64,000 nucleotides of DNA from Aedes albopictus. Taxonomy: Eukaryota > Arthropoda > Insecta > Diptera > Culicidae. Numbering within the stretch: position 1 is the first letter of the stretch; every line of letters starts with the position of its first letter. Below are positions 1 to 11,900 of this stretch, one piece after another. A model generated the notes under the pieces. The model saw only the letters and a list, made by a program, of their open reading frames with translations. It made no database searches and had not been told where the DNA came from. The stretch is from NCBI RefSeq assembly GCF_035046485.1, contig NC_085136.1, positions 328,006,227 through 328,070,226 of the forward strand, given 5' to 3'. The translations under genes were made by a program, and so were the position numbers.

Positions 1-10
1 AAACCATGTA

Positions 11-281
11 ACCGATAAAGTGAAAACATAGCCTTGGGTGTCCTGAAAAACTTTGTCGAAGACCGCGAAGTGATCTGATGCTTATGAAAAAAGTTATAGC
101 GTTGGCATTGCTTGGCGAAACATCATGATTTTGTTGCTATTGTTATTCCTTTACATGTTAAAACATAAACACATGCATGCGGTTCGTTGGTTATAACTAT
201 TTACACAAGCATCGGATCGCTTTGCGGTCTTCAACAAAGTTTTTCAGAACATCCTAGGCTATCATTTTATAGTATCGGTTA
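11..281. mobile_element. Fold-back (MITE-like) inverted repeat
   Basis: Two arms of about 90 bp, 11-100 and 191-281, are reverse complements of each other with scattered mismatches. Shared blocks include TTTTTCAGRACA and AAGCATCRGATC. The arms are separated by about 90 bp of unrelated sequence. No coding potential is seen. The left end lies near the window edge, so a target duplication could not be checked. A non-autonomous DNA element is the simplest reading. Confidence 0.6.
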
Positions 282-489
282 AAAAGTTTCAGACAAACTT
301 TTTCAACTTACGACAAAAATGCAAAAAGGTATGTTTTCCCATACAAAACCCCATACAAATTTCAATTGCAATGCGCAAAGTGTACACGCAACCGATCGTG
401 CTCAAATTTTGCACAGATACTCAGGACCCGAAACGGAACCAAAAAAGCTTTGATCTGAGAAAACGGTTCCGATGACCCACACTAATTCG
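282..489. other. Spacer, no gene seen
   Basis: AT-leaning sequence with no convincing open frame. Its texture is like dispersed mosquito repeat sequence, but I cannot place it in a family. Confidence 0.3.
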
Positions 490-1010
490 CGTTCTCTTTA
501 GGGTTCCTGGAATTCTCGGGGAAATTTCAAAATCGATGTAGAGATTTTTAAGATGCTCAACAGAAGTCTCGTCGGGATTTTCAAGATTCTTGTTGATAGT
601 TGGAATTCCTGGGAATACCGTCAGGATTCACATATTCTTATTGTAATTTTCACAATTTCTTATGAGATTTCCATCAGAATTCCTAATATTTATGTTGGGG
701 TGATTTATCTCTATCATGGGAATCCTATAGTATTTCCTAAAATATTCTTAGATTTTTTTTAAATTTCTTTCGGTGTACCAGGTATTAGGATTCCAGGAAT
801 AGCCGTTGGATTTTTTTAGATTTTCGTCATTACTGAGATTCTCATTAGGATTCTCGCGAATTCCTGGAAGGTCCACATGGATTCCTGGAACTCCCTCAGT
901 ACTCCTGAGCGCCACATCGGGCTTCCAGGAACTCCATTGGGGATCTATGTTTTTATTCTCGTAAGATCTCATCTAGATTCTTAGGAATTCCATGGTAATT
1001 CCGCAAGCCC
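490..1010. repeat. Degenerate F1 repeat tract (GGAATTCC family)
   Basis: Irregular recurrences of GGAATTC and ATTCCTGG at spacings of roughly 12-30 bp, strongly diverged. The short open frames here arise from this composition and have no gene-like features. Confidence 0.5.
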
Positions 1011-1429
1011 TTGCAAGGACTTGTACGATTGTCTTCGGGAAGCACGTCAGGATTTCTAGAAGCACCGTCGGGTTACCTAAGGAGAGGTTTTGGGAGAGTT
1101 AACTGGAGAGGGGCCATAAAGAGTTGGAACAGAAATGAATCCAAGGGTACCTTGATTATTGGTGATTGGATCAACAAGCATAACCTATTATCATTTGAAG
1201 CACTAAGAAGACATTCCGCGCACACATAGCCTGACGCAACTATTTTCGTTCAAACAGTGAGTTCAATGACTGTTAGGCATCTTCAAAAACTACCCTGAAT
1301 TAAGGTCATCGAATCTACAAGCCTAGCTACTGATTTCTCGTTGTATCACTAATATGGCAAATACTCATATAGGCTCAAGGCTCATGCAAATATACATATC
1401 GAATCACTTTCTTCCCAAATCACTTTCGA
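1011..1429. other. Unassigned spacer
   Basis: No family-level repeat, gene or RNA recognised. A 72-codon open frame at 1011-1229 has no motif or codon bias. Confidence 0.3.
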
Positions 1430-1800
1430 AACCCCCCTAAACCGCCCGGGAATCGCTTTAAACACATCTGAAATCCACCCTCAGATCCTCGGAAACTGCT
1501 CTCGAACTTTCATGCAGTCCCTTGTAATACTCTGAACCTCTGGAACGTCCTGAAGCGCCTCGAAATCCCTGTTTCAAACTTGCCTGAAAATTTACTGGAG
1601 CCCTTTGAAAATACATGAGCCCTATCTGAAATTTTAGTATAACATTTCTAAACGCTTTTAAACCCCTCAGAAAACACATCAGAGATTCCCGTAGGCTTCC
1701 TTTGAGCTCCACTGAAGTGCGCTGAAGTTCCTTGAAACATCTTGAAACCCATTGAAACGCAAAGATATGCCAAGAAATCCCTCAAGTCAGCCACAACCTT
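1430..1800 (-). repeat. Degenerate F2 repeat tract (CCCCTGAAA orientation)
   Basis: Recurrent CCTGAAA, CTTGAAAC and CCCCT words with loose spacing. On the minus strand they read as the TTTCAGGGG words that dominate 30.7-35.9 kb. Confidence 0.5.
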
Positions 1801-2386
1801 GTGGAGTATCCTGGGATTCTGTCAAAGTTTCTGTAATTCGTGTTGGAATTCCTCATCGGTAAATATAAAGAAGAATATCGTGTGAGTCTCAGAACCTTCT
1901 ATTGTGACTCCTGTGTTGCCATGGGCAAACCTGATTTGCGATTCTGGATTTTTGGCATTTGCATCGGAATTCTTATTGAAATTTCTATCCCGAGACTTTG
2001 CGAGAATTTTATTCTTGTATGAATTCTCCGCATTTCTTGGATTCCAGGGATTTGTTGTAGAATTCTTTGAAATTAATTTGGGATTTATAAGATTTCCAAC
2101 TTAAATTATGGAGTTCTCTCTGGGCTTTCTCTGATTCTTGTCAACATTATTAGCATGTTCGTCAAGATTCCTCGAGATGCTCGAGATTTATAATAAGAAC
2201 TGTTTAGCTGAAATTTACTTCGATAATTTCAGAATTTTGCAGAATTTTCCGGGTTGCCCAGAATTTTATTCAAGATTTGTGTTGATATTTCTGAGAGCTG
2301 CGTTGAAATTTCTTTGCTGTCCTTTTTGGAATTTCTGGACTATGGGGAATTCCATTCGAATTATTTAGATTTTCTTTAGTGTTTTT
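1801..2386. repeat. Degenerate F1 tract, pyrimidine orientation
   Basis: T-rich sequence with scattered GGAATTC, GAATTTC and TTCTTG words. No gene seen. It ends where the hairpin-rich head at 2387 begins. Confidence 0.4.
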
Positions 2387-2550
2387 ACCCTTCTTACACC
2401 CATAAGAAGGGTATAAATATCGCTCGAAAAACCGACTTTCGATCCGAGGCCCGGAGGGCCGAGTCTCATATACCAATGAACTCAGCTCGACGAACTGAGC
2501 AAATGTCTGTATGTGTGTATGTGTGTGTGTGTGTATGTGCGTTACAAAAA
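2387..2550 (+). repeat. Hairpin-rich repeat head with (GT)n
   Basis: Three short dyads in a row. ACCCTTCTTA and TAAGAAGGGT form a perfect 10-bp stem at 2387-2412. GGCCC and GGGCC form a 5-bp stem at 2448-2460. CTCAGCTCG and CGAACTGAG form a 9-bp stem with one mismatch at 2481-2499. A GT-rich microsatellite follows at about 2507-2540. From memory this module is widespread in mosquito genomes, but I cannot name the element. It directly precedes the 185-bp tandem units. Confidence 0.6.
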
Positions 2551-2566
2551 AAAGTCACGCACGTTT

Positions 2567-3625
2567 CTCAGCCGTCTGTCAACCGATTTGAGTTCTCTTG
2601 GAAGCAAATGAAAGCTACTACATCCTAGTAGAACGCTATTGAATTTTTTTTCGATTGGACGTTTGGTTACCGAGATATCTCTCGAAGAGTACTTATGAGT
2701 CATACATCTAAACTTTTTAAGATTTTTGACCAAGTGTATCATAATAAATATTTCGGCCGTTTGTCAATCAATTTGGGTTCTCTTGGCACCAAATGAAAGC
2801 TACAGCATCCTAGTAAATCGCCCAGAAATTTTATTTCGATTGGACATTTGGTTACCGAGATATCTTTGGAAGAGTACTTAGGAGTTATACAACTAAACTT
2901 TTTAAGATTTTTAACAAGGTGTATCATACTAAATATCTCAGCCGTGTGTCAATCGATTTGGGTTGTCTTGGCACCAAATAAAAGCTACAACATCTTAGTA
3001 GATTGCTCAGAAATTTTATTAGGATTGAACATTTGAGTACAGAGATATCTTTCGAAGAGTACTTAGGAGTTATACAACTAAACTTTTTGAGATTTTTAAC
3101 AAAGTGTATCATAATAAATATCTCAGCCGTGTGTCAATAGATTTGGGTTCTCTTGGCACCAAATGAAAGCTATAACATCCTAGTAGATTGCTCAGAAATT
3201 TTATTAGGATTGGACATTTGGTTACAGAGATATCTTTCGAAGTGTACTTAGGATTTATTCAACTAAACTTTTTGAGATTTTTGACCAAGTGTATCATAAT
3301 AAATATCTCAACCGTATGTCAACCTATTTCGGTTCTCCTGGCACCAAATGAAGCTATAACATCCTAGTAGAACCCTATACAATTTTATTAGGAGTGGACA
3401 TTTGGTTTTCGAGAAATCTTTCAAAGAGTACTTGGGAGTAATACAGGTTAACCTTTTGAGAGATTTTCAGCCAAGTGTATCATAATAAATATCTCAGCCG
3501 TATGTCAACCGATTTGGGTTCTCTTAGCACCAAATAAAAGCTACAGTATCCTTGTAAAAGGCTCTGAAATTTTATTTGGATTGGACTTTTGGTTACTGAG
3601 ATATCTTTCGAAGAGTATTTCAATA
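2567..3625 (+). repeat. Six tandem copies of a 185-bp unit
   Basis: The landmark CTCAGCCGTNTGTCAA recurs at 2567, 2752, 2937, 3122, 3307 and 3493, so the period is 185 bp (once 186). Copies differ by point changes. The last copy loses similarity near 3620. On the minus strand, open frames of about 62 codons begin and end near unit borders and overlap by 4 nt. They are a by-product of the periodicity, not separate genes. Confidence 0.9.
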
Positions 3626-4450
3626 AATTTCCTTTTTTATTATTATATTCGTTTATTATCTTGCATGAGCTATTGACCAGTCTATGGGAAATTATTGTTC
3701 AATCAATAGTGCTGACCTCATATAAAGTGTATACTAGCAGGTTATTGTTTTCAATAAAATTATAAATTACAAATTACAAATAAACAGGAATTCTATGAAA
3801 ATTAACAATATGTTAAATGAAAGCTTTGAATTTATGTATTGTGGGAAAAATGCAAGAACTGGACAGCCAAAATAACTAGCTAATTCCAAAACTGATTAGC
3901 ATAGTAGATATATCATTTTTGTTCTTTTTACACCATAACCATGAATACCAAGTACTTCGGAGCTAATTTATTCGACTGATTAAGAGATATTAGACACAGT
4001 GTATTTCGCTGATTTGCTTATCCATTTGTTAATCTATTCAAGATCTTTTGGCAGTTAACAAAAGATACAATATTCCAGAATATGTAAACTATTTTTTTTT
4101 AAATTTCATTCAGATTCTAGAAGGTGTCTGGCATTTCTGGTAGTTTAGTCCATGGTCCATGATGCTATTTTGGAAACCAATCCACTAGATGCCAAATCCA
4201 CAATATTTTCTAGAACTTTTGGTCCATCACACAAAATAAATATGTTAAATACAAATAATACAACAATAGTTTTAATAAGTGTAAGAAGGGTTCTGTTCAC
4301 CATAGGTGGATTAAATCGGGTTTTTATATTAACAATTAGTAATATTCCTATCGAGATTCTCATCGACATTTTTGTGATTTCTGTAATTTATGCTGAACCT
4401 TCAAGGCTTAAATCTAAATTTTATCCCGCAATCTATCACCAATTGTAAGA
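3626..4450. other. AT-rich spacer, no gene
   Basis: Low-GC sequence with no recognised protein, RNA or tandem repeat. Overlapping open frames at 4145-4448 on both strands have no recognisable domain. Confidence 0.4.
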
Positions 4451-5150
4451 GACTTCGTGGGACAATATCAGGCGATATTCATGGGTGAACGCGCTACAAC
4501 GGACCAGATGTTCGCCATCCGCTAGGTGTTGCCGAAATGGCGCGAATACAACGTGCCCACACATCACTTCTTCATCGTTTTTAAATCAGCGTATGATACA
4601 ATCGATCGAAACCATGGCAGATTATGCACGAATACGGATTCCCGGATAAACTGATACGATTGATTAAGGCGACGATGGATCGAGTGATGTGCGTAGTTCG
4701 AGTTTCAGGGACACTCTCGAGTCCCTTCGAATCTCGCAGAGGATTACGGCAAGGTGATGGTCTTTCGTGCTTGCTGTTCAACATTGCTTTAGAGGGTGTA
4801 ATCAGGAGAGCGGGGATAAGCACGAGTGGGACGGTTTTCATGAAGTCCGTTAAGCTGCTTGGTATCGCTGATGATATTGATATTATTGCTCGTAAATTTT
4901 GGACGATGGCGGAAACGTACATCCGACTAAAGAGTGAAGCCAGGCGAATCGCATTACTTATTAATATGTCGAAGACAAAGTACATGGTGGCTCCAGGGAG
5001 GAATCACCACGCCCGCAACCCCAAATTTCTATCGACGGTGATGAAATCGAGGCAGTTGAAGAATTCGTGTACTTGGGCTCACTGGTAACCGCCGACAACG
5101 ATACCAGCAGAGAAATTCAGAGGCGCATTGTGACAAAATTCTCTGTTAGA
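4451..5150 (+). pseudogene. Non-LTR retrotransposon reverse transcriptase fragment (RTE/JAM1-like), broken
   Basis: The three forward frames together encode the middle of a LINE reverse transcriptase. Frame 2 (4451 to about 4610) reads GERATTDQMF, a TAG stop at 4523-4525 in place of a glutamine, then FKSAYDTIDR. A frameshift near 4610 moves to the frame starting MHEYGFPDKL at 4624. This contains the conserved GLRQGDGLSCLLFN turn and the catalytic box, here IADD instead of F/YADD. A second frameshift near 5030 leads to EEFVYLGSLVTADNDTSREI and a stop at 5151. The endonuclease and the thumb-to-C-terminal end are missing. The RTE/JAM1 clade assignment rests on remembered similarity. It is a dead relic with two frameshifts, one stop and a changed active-site residue. 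Confidence 0.88.
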
Positions 5151-5153
5151 TAA

Positions 5154-6250
5154 CATTTGCATGGTTGTTCCTCAATGTTCCTGACATTGCACAATTTTGG
5201 ATCACCCTATTATTCATCCAATGTGTCGAGCTTGGTCTCGGGAAAATCTCGATTGCTGCGATCCTTCCACCTAAGCCGAATCGGTAGACAATCGAAGCTA
5301 AATTACCGAAGCAACTGGATTGCGGTAAACACACGGCAGGCAGCTTGGATCCTTTATCCCCCACCGCACCGGTGCTGACGAAGCTCTCTATGCTTTTGCC
5401 AATGGGACGAAGGGATAAAGACACAATCCTAAGTAATCAAATTAAAATCGAATAATCACGACACAACAATCGGAAATAACGATGGCGACGGCTCTTCTCC
5501 TCAGGGTGGGGGGTTGGAGCCATTGCCCTGAGGATACCAGAAAAACCGACAAACACGCCTGCTGGCTAACGAGATTTCACCCGTCTTAGCGCGGATAAGA
5601 GCACATCAAAGTGAGCAGCCTCATCGTCATCGTCATCGTCCTTAAAGGTGTGCTCGCTTATCGATTCAACCGGCTGCTGCTGCGATTGCTGCAACATTCG
5701 GAAAGCTTTAAAATCTCCGCCTTCGCTTCGAGGCCGATCCCAGTAAATCACCCGGAATAATTGCAAACGTCCCGTAAAATGGAAGAAAAGTATACTTAGC
5801 AGCCTCTCTGCATACTGAAACTGGCTGAACTCAACGGCAACAGCAACAACAACAAAACGACCACCAGAGAGAAAGAGGAAAAAAAACAGCATAACAGCCC
5901 GTCAGCAGCACACTTACAACCAACCATAATAATAAGCATAAACCGCAGATTTTCTCTCATCATCTCACCCCAATTTGTGGAGGGCAGTCATCTCTCCATT
6001 AACTTCGGGTCGAGCTGCTCGGACTTGGACCCGGAGGCGGATTGGGTCCGGCCGAGCAGGCGGTCGGTCGGTTGGACTCCGGAAATGCCTTTTTTCTTTG
6101 CAACTTGCGTGCTTGGAAAGCAGGGGCCATTAAGTCTTGGAGGAAATGCAGGTGTTTGTCACGACATTAGCAGAGGTAGCAAACTGGGGAAAGTTGAGAT
6201 TTATAACCAGCCATTCAAAAGTGGGTCATTCAACTTTAGAAAATGAGGAG
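5154..6250. other. GC-richer unique island, no proven gene
   Basis: Sequence complexity is much higher than in the flanking repeats. It contains a short dyad CCTCAGGG/CCCTGAGG near 5500-5540, a (TCATCG)-like run near 5620 and a GC-rich patch at 6000-6090. A 108-codon minus-strand frame (5566-5892) has a polar DDDDDD run and CAG-derived glutamines but no domain. It could be conserved non-coding DNA or part of an old element. Confidence 0.4.
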
Positions 6251-6279
6251 AACGTGTGATATGATGCATAGTATAGAAA

Positions 6280-7860
6280 TCATTTTTTCAAATTTCATTT
6301 AGACATGGTTGCTGTGAAACTGAATTATCCACCTGGAAAAAATCAGTAGATTCATTGATTTTCTAACTTTGTATGAAAAACCAGGGATTCCTCCAAAAAT
6401 TCTTTAAGAAATTCTTCTAGGAAATTTCCTTGGTTCTCATAAAGGAGTTATTATCAAGAATTTTCTCAAAAAAATCATGTTGTAACTACTCCACTTGTTT
6501 TTTTTTTGTTCAGAAAATCCTACTGCGATTTCTACAGGTATGTCATAGGAAATTTCGTCTAGGATTGCCACAGAATTTCTTGCATGTGTTCCTATATATA
6601 TTCCATCAAATATATCTGACGGAATTACTTTAGGAGTTCTTTCATAATTTACTAAAGACGTTTTATCTTTGTTTTTTTTTTAGGAATTGTTTTGTCAATT
6701 TCCCAAGAAACTTTTCTAGTAATTTCTTCAAAAGTCTCTCCAAAAGTTCTTGTATTAAATGAAATTTCAGGAAAATTTTCAAAAAAAATCCAGGAAAGAT
6801 TTTTTTTGTGATTTTCGTTTAAAAATTCAGAAATGTTTAAGGAACTCTTACAGAAATTGTTCTTACTATTTTTCCGAAGATTCCTTCAGATTCTACTCTT
6901 TATATTAACAGATTCTCGCAGGTATTAAGGGAATCCTCTAGGAAATTCTAAAGAGATTCTCCTGGAAGTCCCACCAGACGTTTTTTCAAAGGTTCCTCCA
7001 AAGAGTAGCAAAGATTGCTTATATTTTTCAGATAATTCTTCAGAGATTCTATTGCATTTTTTTCCGGTGATGCTTCAGGAACCTATCCAAAAACTCCTTC
7101 AGCAACTCCTGCAGAAATTGGTTCAGAATCTTTTCTTTGGCAGACATTTTTAACAAAATTCGTCTATGCATACATGCTGACGGTTCTCCAATTATTCCAC
7201 TATTTTGTTTCTAAACTATTATTTTGGAAAATTCTTCAGTGGTTCTTTAATGAATTCTACGAGGGTTTTTTTCATGTCTGATTTTTTTTTTGAATATTTT
7301 GAATATTCTGAAAGGAGGTAATCAGAAATTGTACAAATAATTCATAAAAGAACTTTTCCATGGGTATCTCCTGAAGTTTTTCTTTTGATTCCTCAGAAAT
7401 CCTCCAGAGAATCTTCAGAAATTTATTTAGGGACTTCTTCAAGAATTTCACCCTTCCTTTTTTAAATTTTCAAGAGATGCATTCAGAAATTTCTTCATTT
7501 ATCTCTCCGGGAACTTTTCAAACAATTTTCCTTGCATAAACTTTCAGAGTGTCTACAGAAGCTTCACATATTTATTTTTTCTTAGAACTGAGAAGTATTT
7601 TAAAAGGCATCTTCAGGTATTCTCCCTGGCATTCGTCCACAAATTTCTCTAAAGATAATTTTGGAAATTGATTCAGGAATTTTTGTTTGGCAATATGTCT
7701 CAAACATTTTCAAGATTTTCTACTAGGAATCCCCAAACGTATCACCAGGAGTTTTTAAAAAACTCCCTCTAGACAATCCTACTGGGAATTTGTTAAGAAA
7801 TTCTTCCAAAGATTATTTCAATATTTTTCTCAGTATTGTTTTGTGCAGTTTCAGGAGAAG
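6280..7860 (-). repeat. Degenerate F1 tract, pyrimidine orientation
   Basis: Continuous diverged copies of short words such as ATTCCTCCA, GAAATTCTTC and CAGAAATT. Their reverse complement is the GAAGAAATTCCTGGA texture seen elsewhere. No gene is present. Confidence 0.65.
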
Positions 7861-10270
7861 TTTATGAAAAATTTCCTGAAATTTGAGAAATAAGCTGAAA
7901 CAATTCCTACATGAATAACTGTATAAATCCCAGAAGATATTCCTGATGGAAACATAAACCGGAAACAAAAATCCCTGCGAAAATCTATGGGGGAAAACTT
8001 TGGAAGAATTCCCAGTGAAATCTTTGCATGGTTTTTGAAGAAATTTTTAAAAGAACATTTGAAAAATGTCACATGAAAAAAAAATCCAACAATTCTGAGA
8101 AAGTCCCAGAAATATTTTCGTAAGAATCCTTGGAAGATTTCCAGAAGGAATTTGAAAAATAATTTCTTAAACCCCTAATAAAATTTTCAAATTTTTCTCC
8201 AATAGAATTCCTGTAAAAATCTAAAAAAAAATCCTCAGAGGAATATTTTAATAAATCCATTTTTTTTTGAAAATAATGGGAGAAATTTCTGAAGAAGTTA
8301 CTGAAGAAATACCACTGGGTTGATTTTATAGAACAGATTATTGGCGTATTTTTTGAAAAATTCCTGGAAAAATCGTTTTTGGGATTTTCTTTCACGGATT
8401 CCTTCAATAATTCATCCAGTTTTGTTTTGTGTAGAAATCTCCCATAGAATCGCTATAAAAATTTCACAAAGTACTCTTGAATAAATTTCTAGATTAATAT
8501 TTAAAGGCATCCAAAATCCTTGAAGAAATACCAGAGGAAATTTCTGAAGAACTTAGAAAAGTTTTTTATCGTTTCTTTTTTTTTTGGAAAATTTCTGGAA
8601 AAATCATTATAATAGTTTTGAAATTTTCTGAAAGTTAATCTGGAGCAATCTGTGGACGTATTCCCGAAGAAATTCCTGTAAAAGTATAAAGAAAAACGTA
8701 TATAAAAGTTTCCGTAAGGAACCCTAGAAAAACTCTAGATATATTTCTTACGGAGTACCTGCAGGAATTCCTGAAAGCATTTTTCAATAGATTTATGAAA
8801 TAATTAATGGAGTTATTTCTGGAAAAAGAAGAAATTTCTGAGCTTCAAGAGAATCCTATCGAAGAAATTCGGAATTAAAGTCTAGAAAAATTGCTGAAGC
8901 AATGCATGACAGATGTTGTCAAAGAACGTTCAAAAGGAATCCGTTGAAGACATTCTTAAAGTAATTTCTGGTGGATATTGTAGAGGAATACATGAAGCAA
9001 TTATGTAAAGACCACTAGAAAGGTTTTTTAGAAAAGTATCACAATAAATTTCTAGGGTAATCTTAAGAAAACTTTGGAGAAAATGCTTATGGAAACCATG
9101 GGTTTTCTAAAAAAAATCCTCCGAAGAATTTCTGAAAAAAATCTAAGGGAAATCTTTGAAGGCATCTTGGCTGAGTTCCTTCGAAATACCCTGGATGATT
9201 TTTTTAAATAATTCCTGAAGAATTTCTAAAAAAAACCTCGGAGGTTTTTTCACAGTAATCCATTGAAAAATTTTCTATGATATCCATGGATGATTTTCTG
9301 AATGAATCCTTCGATAAATTTCTGGATGAATCGGTCAAAGAATTTCTGAACAAAATCATGGAAGAAATCAAGAAGTAATCCATGCAGGATTTTCTAAAAT
9401 AGTGTTTTGAGGGATTTTGAAAAATAGCATACTATAGAATTGCAAGAATATCATCGGAAATTTTTCGAAAACAAAAAGCTTGAAGAGTTTTAAAGAAAGA
9501 AAAAATCCGGTGGAAATACTTGAAGAAGTTCAGGTAGAGTACCTGAAAGAACTCTGGGAAGGGATCTCTAAAATGAAATCGGGAAAGTATCCCCGGATAA
9601 ATTCTGGAAATTAATTTAGACATCATTCTGAAAAGATTCTTTAAGATCCCGGGATGTATCTCTGAAAAATGTTTTGAAGAATCCACGCAAAGACCCCTAT
9701 CAAATTCCGGGAAGAAACGTAGAAATAATTCTGGAAAAAATACTGAGAGGTATCTTTTCAGGGTTCCTGGAAAGCGTTCCTGGGAGAAATTCAGAGGAAT
9801 CTCTGGAAGGATTTCGGAAGGAAAAATTCCGGAACAGACTCCTAGAAGACTTTTGGCAAAAATCCATAAAAATCTTTCCAAACCCCTGGGAGAATGTTGG
9901 AAAGATTTCTAGGTAATCACAACGAAACATCTCTGTAAACATTCCGGCATTCTGAGGATGCTTTTCGGGATAATGTGCCTGAATGTATTCCAGGATGAAT
10001 ACTTGGGAGAATTCTAATGAAAATCTCTGGAAGAATTTCGAAAAATGTCTGTGGATGAATTCTGGAAGAAATTCCAGCAAAAAAAATCCAGGAGGGTTAA
10101 AAGTAAGAATTTAAGTGAGAATCTTTTGAAAAATTTCGGGAAGAACTCCGACAAGAACATCTGCAAGAACTCTGCAAACTTCCGAAGAATTCATGAAATC
10201 ATGAAACAAATCTAGGAAGCTTTTCGAAGGAAATCCTCAGAAGAATTCTCAAAAAAATCGTTGCAAGAAT
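7861..10270 (+). repeat. Degenerate F1 tract, purine orientation
   Basis: The same family as 6280-7860 but inverted: GAAGAAATTCCTG, GGAAGAATT and CTGGAAAAAT words dominate the plus strand. The switch falls near 7860. Open frames here (for example 9432-9881 minus, 9674-9916 plus) are repetitive translations without conserved domains. Confidence 0.65.
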
Positions 10271-10653
10271 TTTGGCAGAAACCTCTGGTAATGATTAACT
10301 CAAGTAATGGTGAATAGCCTATAAGCATCATATTTCCATTTCTTTTAGGTTCAATAACCATTTGGTCTAGTGACCTTTCTGCCCATGTTTTCATAGTCGA
10401 CTTAACCATTACAAGGTAATATCTCATGGATGTGCATATTTGTGACTACATAATTGTATTCAAAAGTTTAAGTTATTCTTATAGTGAACGATGGAAAAAT
10501 TGGAATATCATATTATTCTTTGTTCAAATTTAAATTCAAATTGTTTAAAACTACAGTGGCACTTACGTCGACTATTCGGCAGTCCATGACCCACGTGATA
10601 CCAGTGTGAGGCGAGCGGGGGGTGGATATGGTTGGCCAAGGACCGTGGTCCAT
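10271..10653. other. Spacer, no gene
   Basis: AT-rich, with a small GC-richer patch at about 10560-10650. Nothing recognised. Confidence 0.3.
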
Positions 10654-10747
10654 TAAATATTAGAAAAATAAAAAAAATAAAATAAAAATTTTAAAAATTT
10701 TAAATATTAGAAAAATAAAAAAAATAAAATAAAAATTTTAAAAATTC
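10654..10747 (+). repeat. 47-bp AT-rich unit, two copies
   Basis: TAAATATTAG begins at 10654 and again at 10701. The 47-bp units match almost base for base, so this is a recent tandem duplication of A/T-only sequence. Confidence 0.85.
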
Positions 10748-10810
10748 GGAAAATTTGAAAAACAAAAAAAAATGGGAGAACTTGAGAAATGTGTATGAAC
10801 AAAAGATCAG

Positions 10811-11278
10811 CATATCTGTATTCAAGACAATCACAGGGAATTTAAAGAAACTATAATTAGCAGCTTGAATTTTGAAACGATGTTGAAATTTAAGAAAACT
10901 TTGTGTTTTATTAGAAAAATAATCTAATCGTTATAATTTTCTTCCGTGTTGAGAATTTTAGGTTATGTCAAAAGTTTTTCATAGCTCATTATATAAGTCA
11001 TAAATGGTCAAAATTTCATTGCATTCGGTTCATTGAATCCGGAGATATAACATCTCAAAGTTGGCTATCGGGTAATTCTGCCTTTTTCTAAAATGCTTAT
11101 AACTTCGTGCAGTATAGCCCGATTTTTTTCAAATTTTGTCCTCTGGTACACAAATAGTTGATCAACTTAAAGTAAAAATTTGAGAATATTCGATGCACCT
11201 TTCGAAAAGCTACAGCTATTTGATTTTTTTTGAGAAGGGAAAATTTTGCCTGTCCCGATCATTTTGTCTATCCCCTGT
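10811..11278 (+). repeat. Dispersed repeat (segments A and B), copy 1
   Basis: Segment A (10811-10968) matches 56039-56189 in the same orientation. Segment B (about 10968-11278) matches 55449-55780 in the opposite orientation. Shared words include GAAACGATGTTGAAATTTAA (A) and the dyad-related pair CCCGATCATTTTG/CAAAATGATCGGG (B). No coding frame. The family name is unknown. Confidence 0.75.
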
Positions 11279-11900
11279 ATAGCACATCTGGACAATTTTC
11301 ACAAAATTGGTCATAATTAAGGGACGAAAAAGAAACCATCTTCAATATGTCACAGAATATAGTTTATGCAATTTCCTTCCAAAAAATTTTTTAAGAACTT
11401 TTCTGGACCTCGTAAATAGTTTTTCCGACTTTTAAAACCGATTTTCCTCAACTGTGAAAAAAAATTGTGAAATTTTCATGTTGTATTTTTTTATTGTTTT
11501 CATGAAAATTAGGCAACCCTGCGAAAAAAAATTCGTTAAATTCTGAGAACCTTTGTACCAAAATATTTAAAAATTCGTTAAATTCTGAGAACCTTTGTAC
11601 CGAAATATTTTTTTTTAATGCTAAGCTTATTTAGCACATCTGGAAAAATGCGTCATAACTTAGAACGAAAGGAGGGCTCCATAAAAAGGTTAGGTATTAA
11701 GCTGCAATGAGTCACAACTCGCAAGTCGCTAATCTACTTTTTCATCAAAATCCAGTTATTGTCAGTTTGTAGTCTCTTCTGGAAGATATCTCAGTTTCTA
11801 TAAAAAAAATGGTTGTGTTTTGGAAAACACACAAACAATTTCAACAATGACATAAACTTAACTCACTCAGCTTGAATTGAGTATTTTTTTTTGTAATGAA
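11279..11900 (+). repeat. AT-rich dispersed repeat with a 42-bp tandem duplication
   Basis: ATTCGTTAAATTCTG occurs at 11531 and 11573, giving a 42-bp period and two copies. The surrounding text (CATAACTTAGAACGAA and related words) resembles the 315-bp modules at 17.1-18.05 kb, so it is probably a distant relative. Confidence 0.5.

Noticed and set aside
5566..5892. 108-codon minus-strand frame with DDDDDD and glutamine runs
   Set aside because: Low-complexity runs from (TCATCG)n and CAG repeats, with no recognised domain and weak codon bias. Kept only as part of a unique island.
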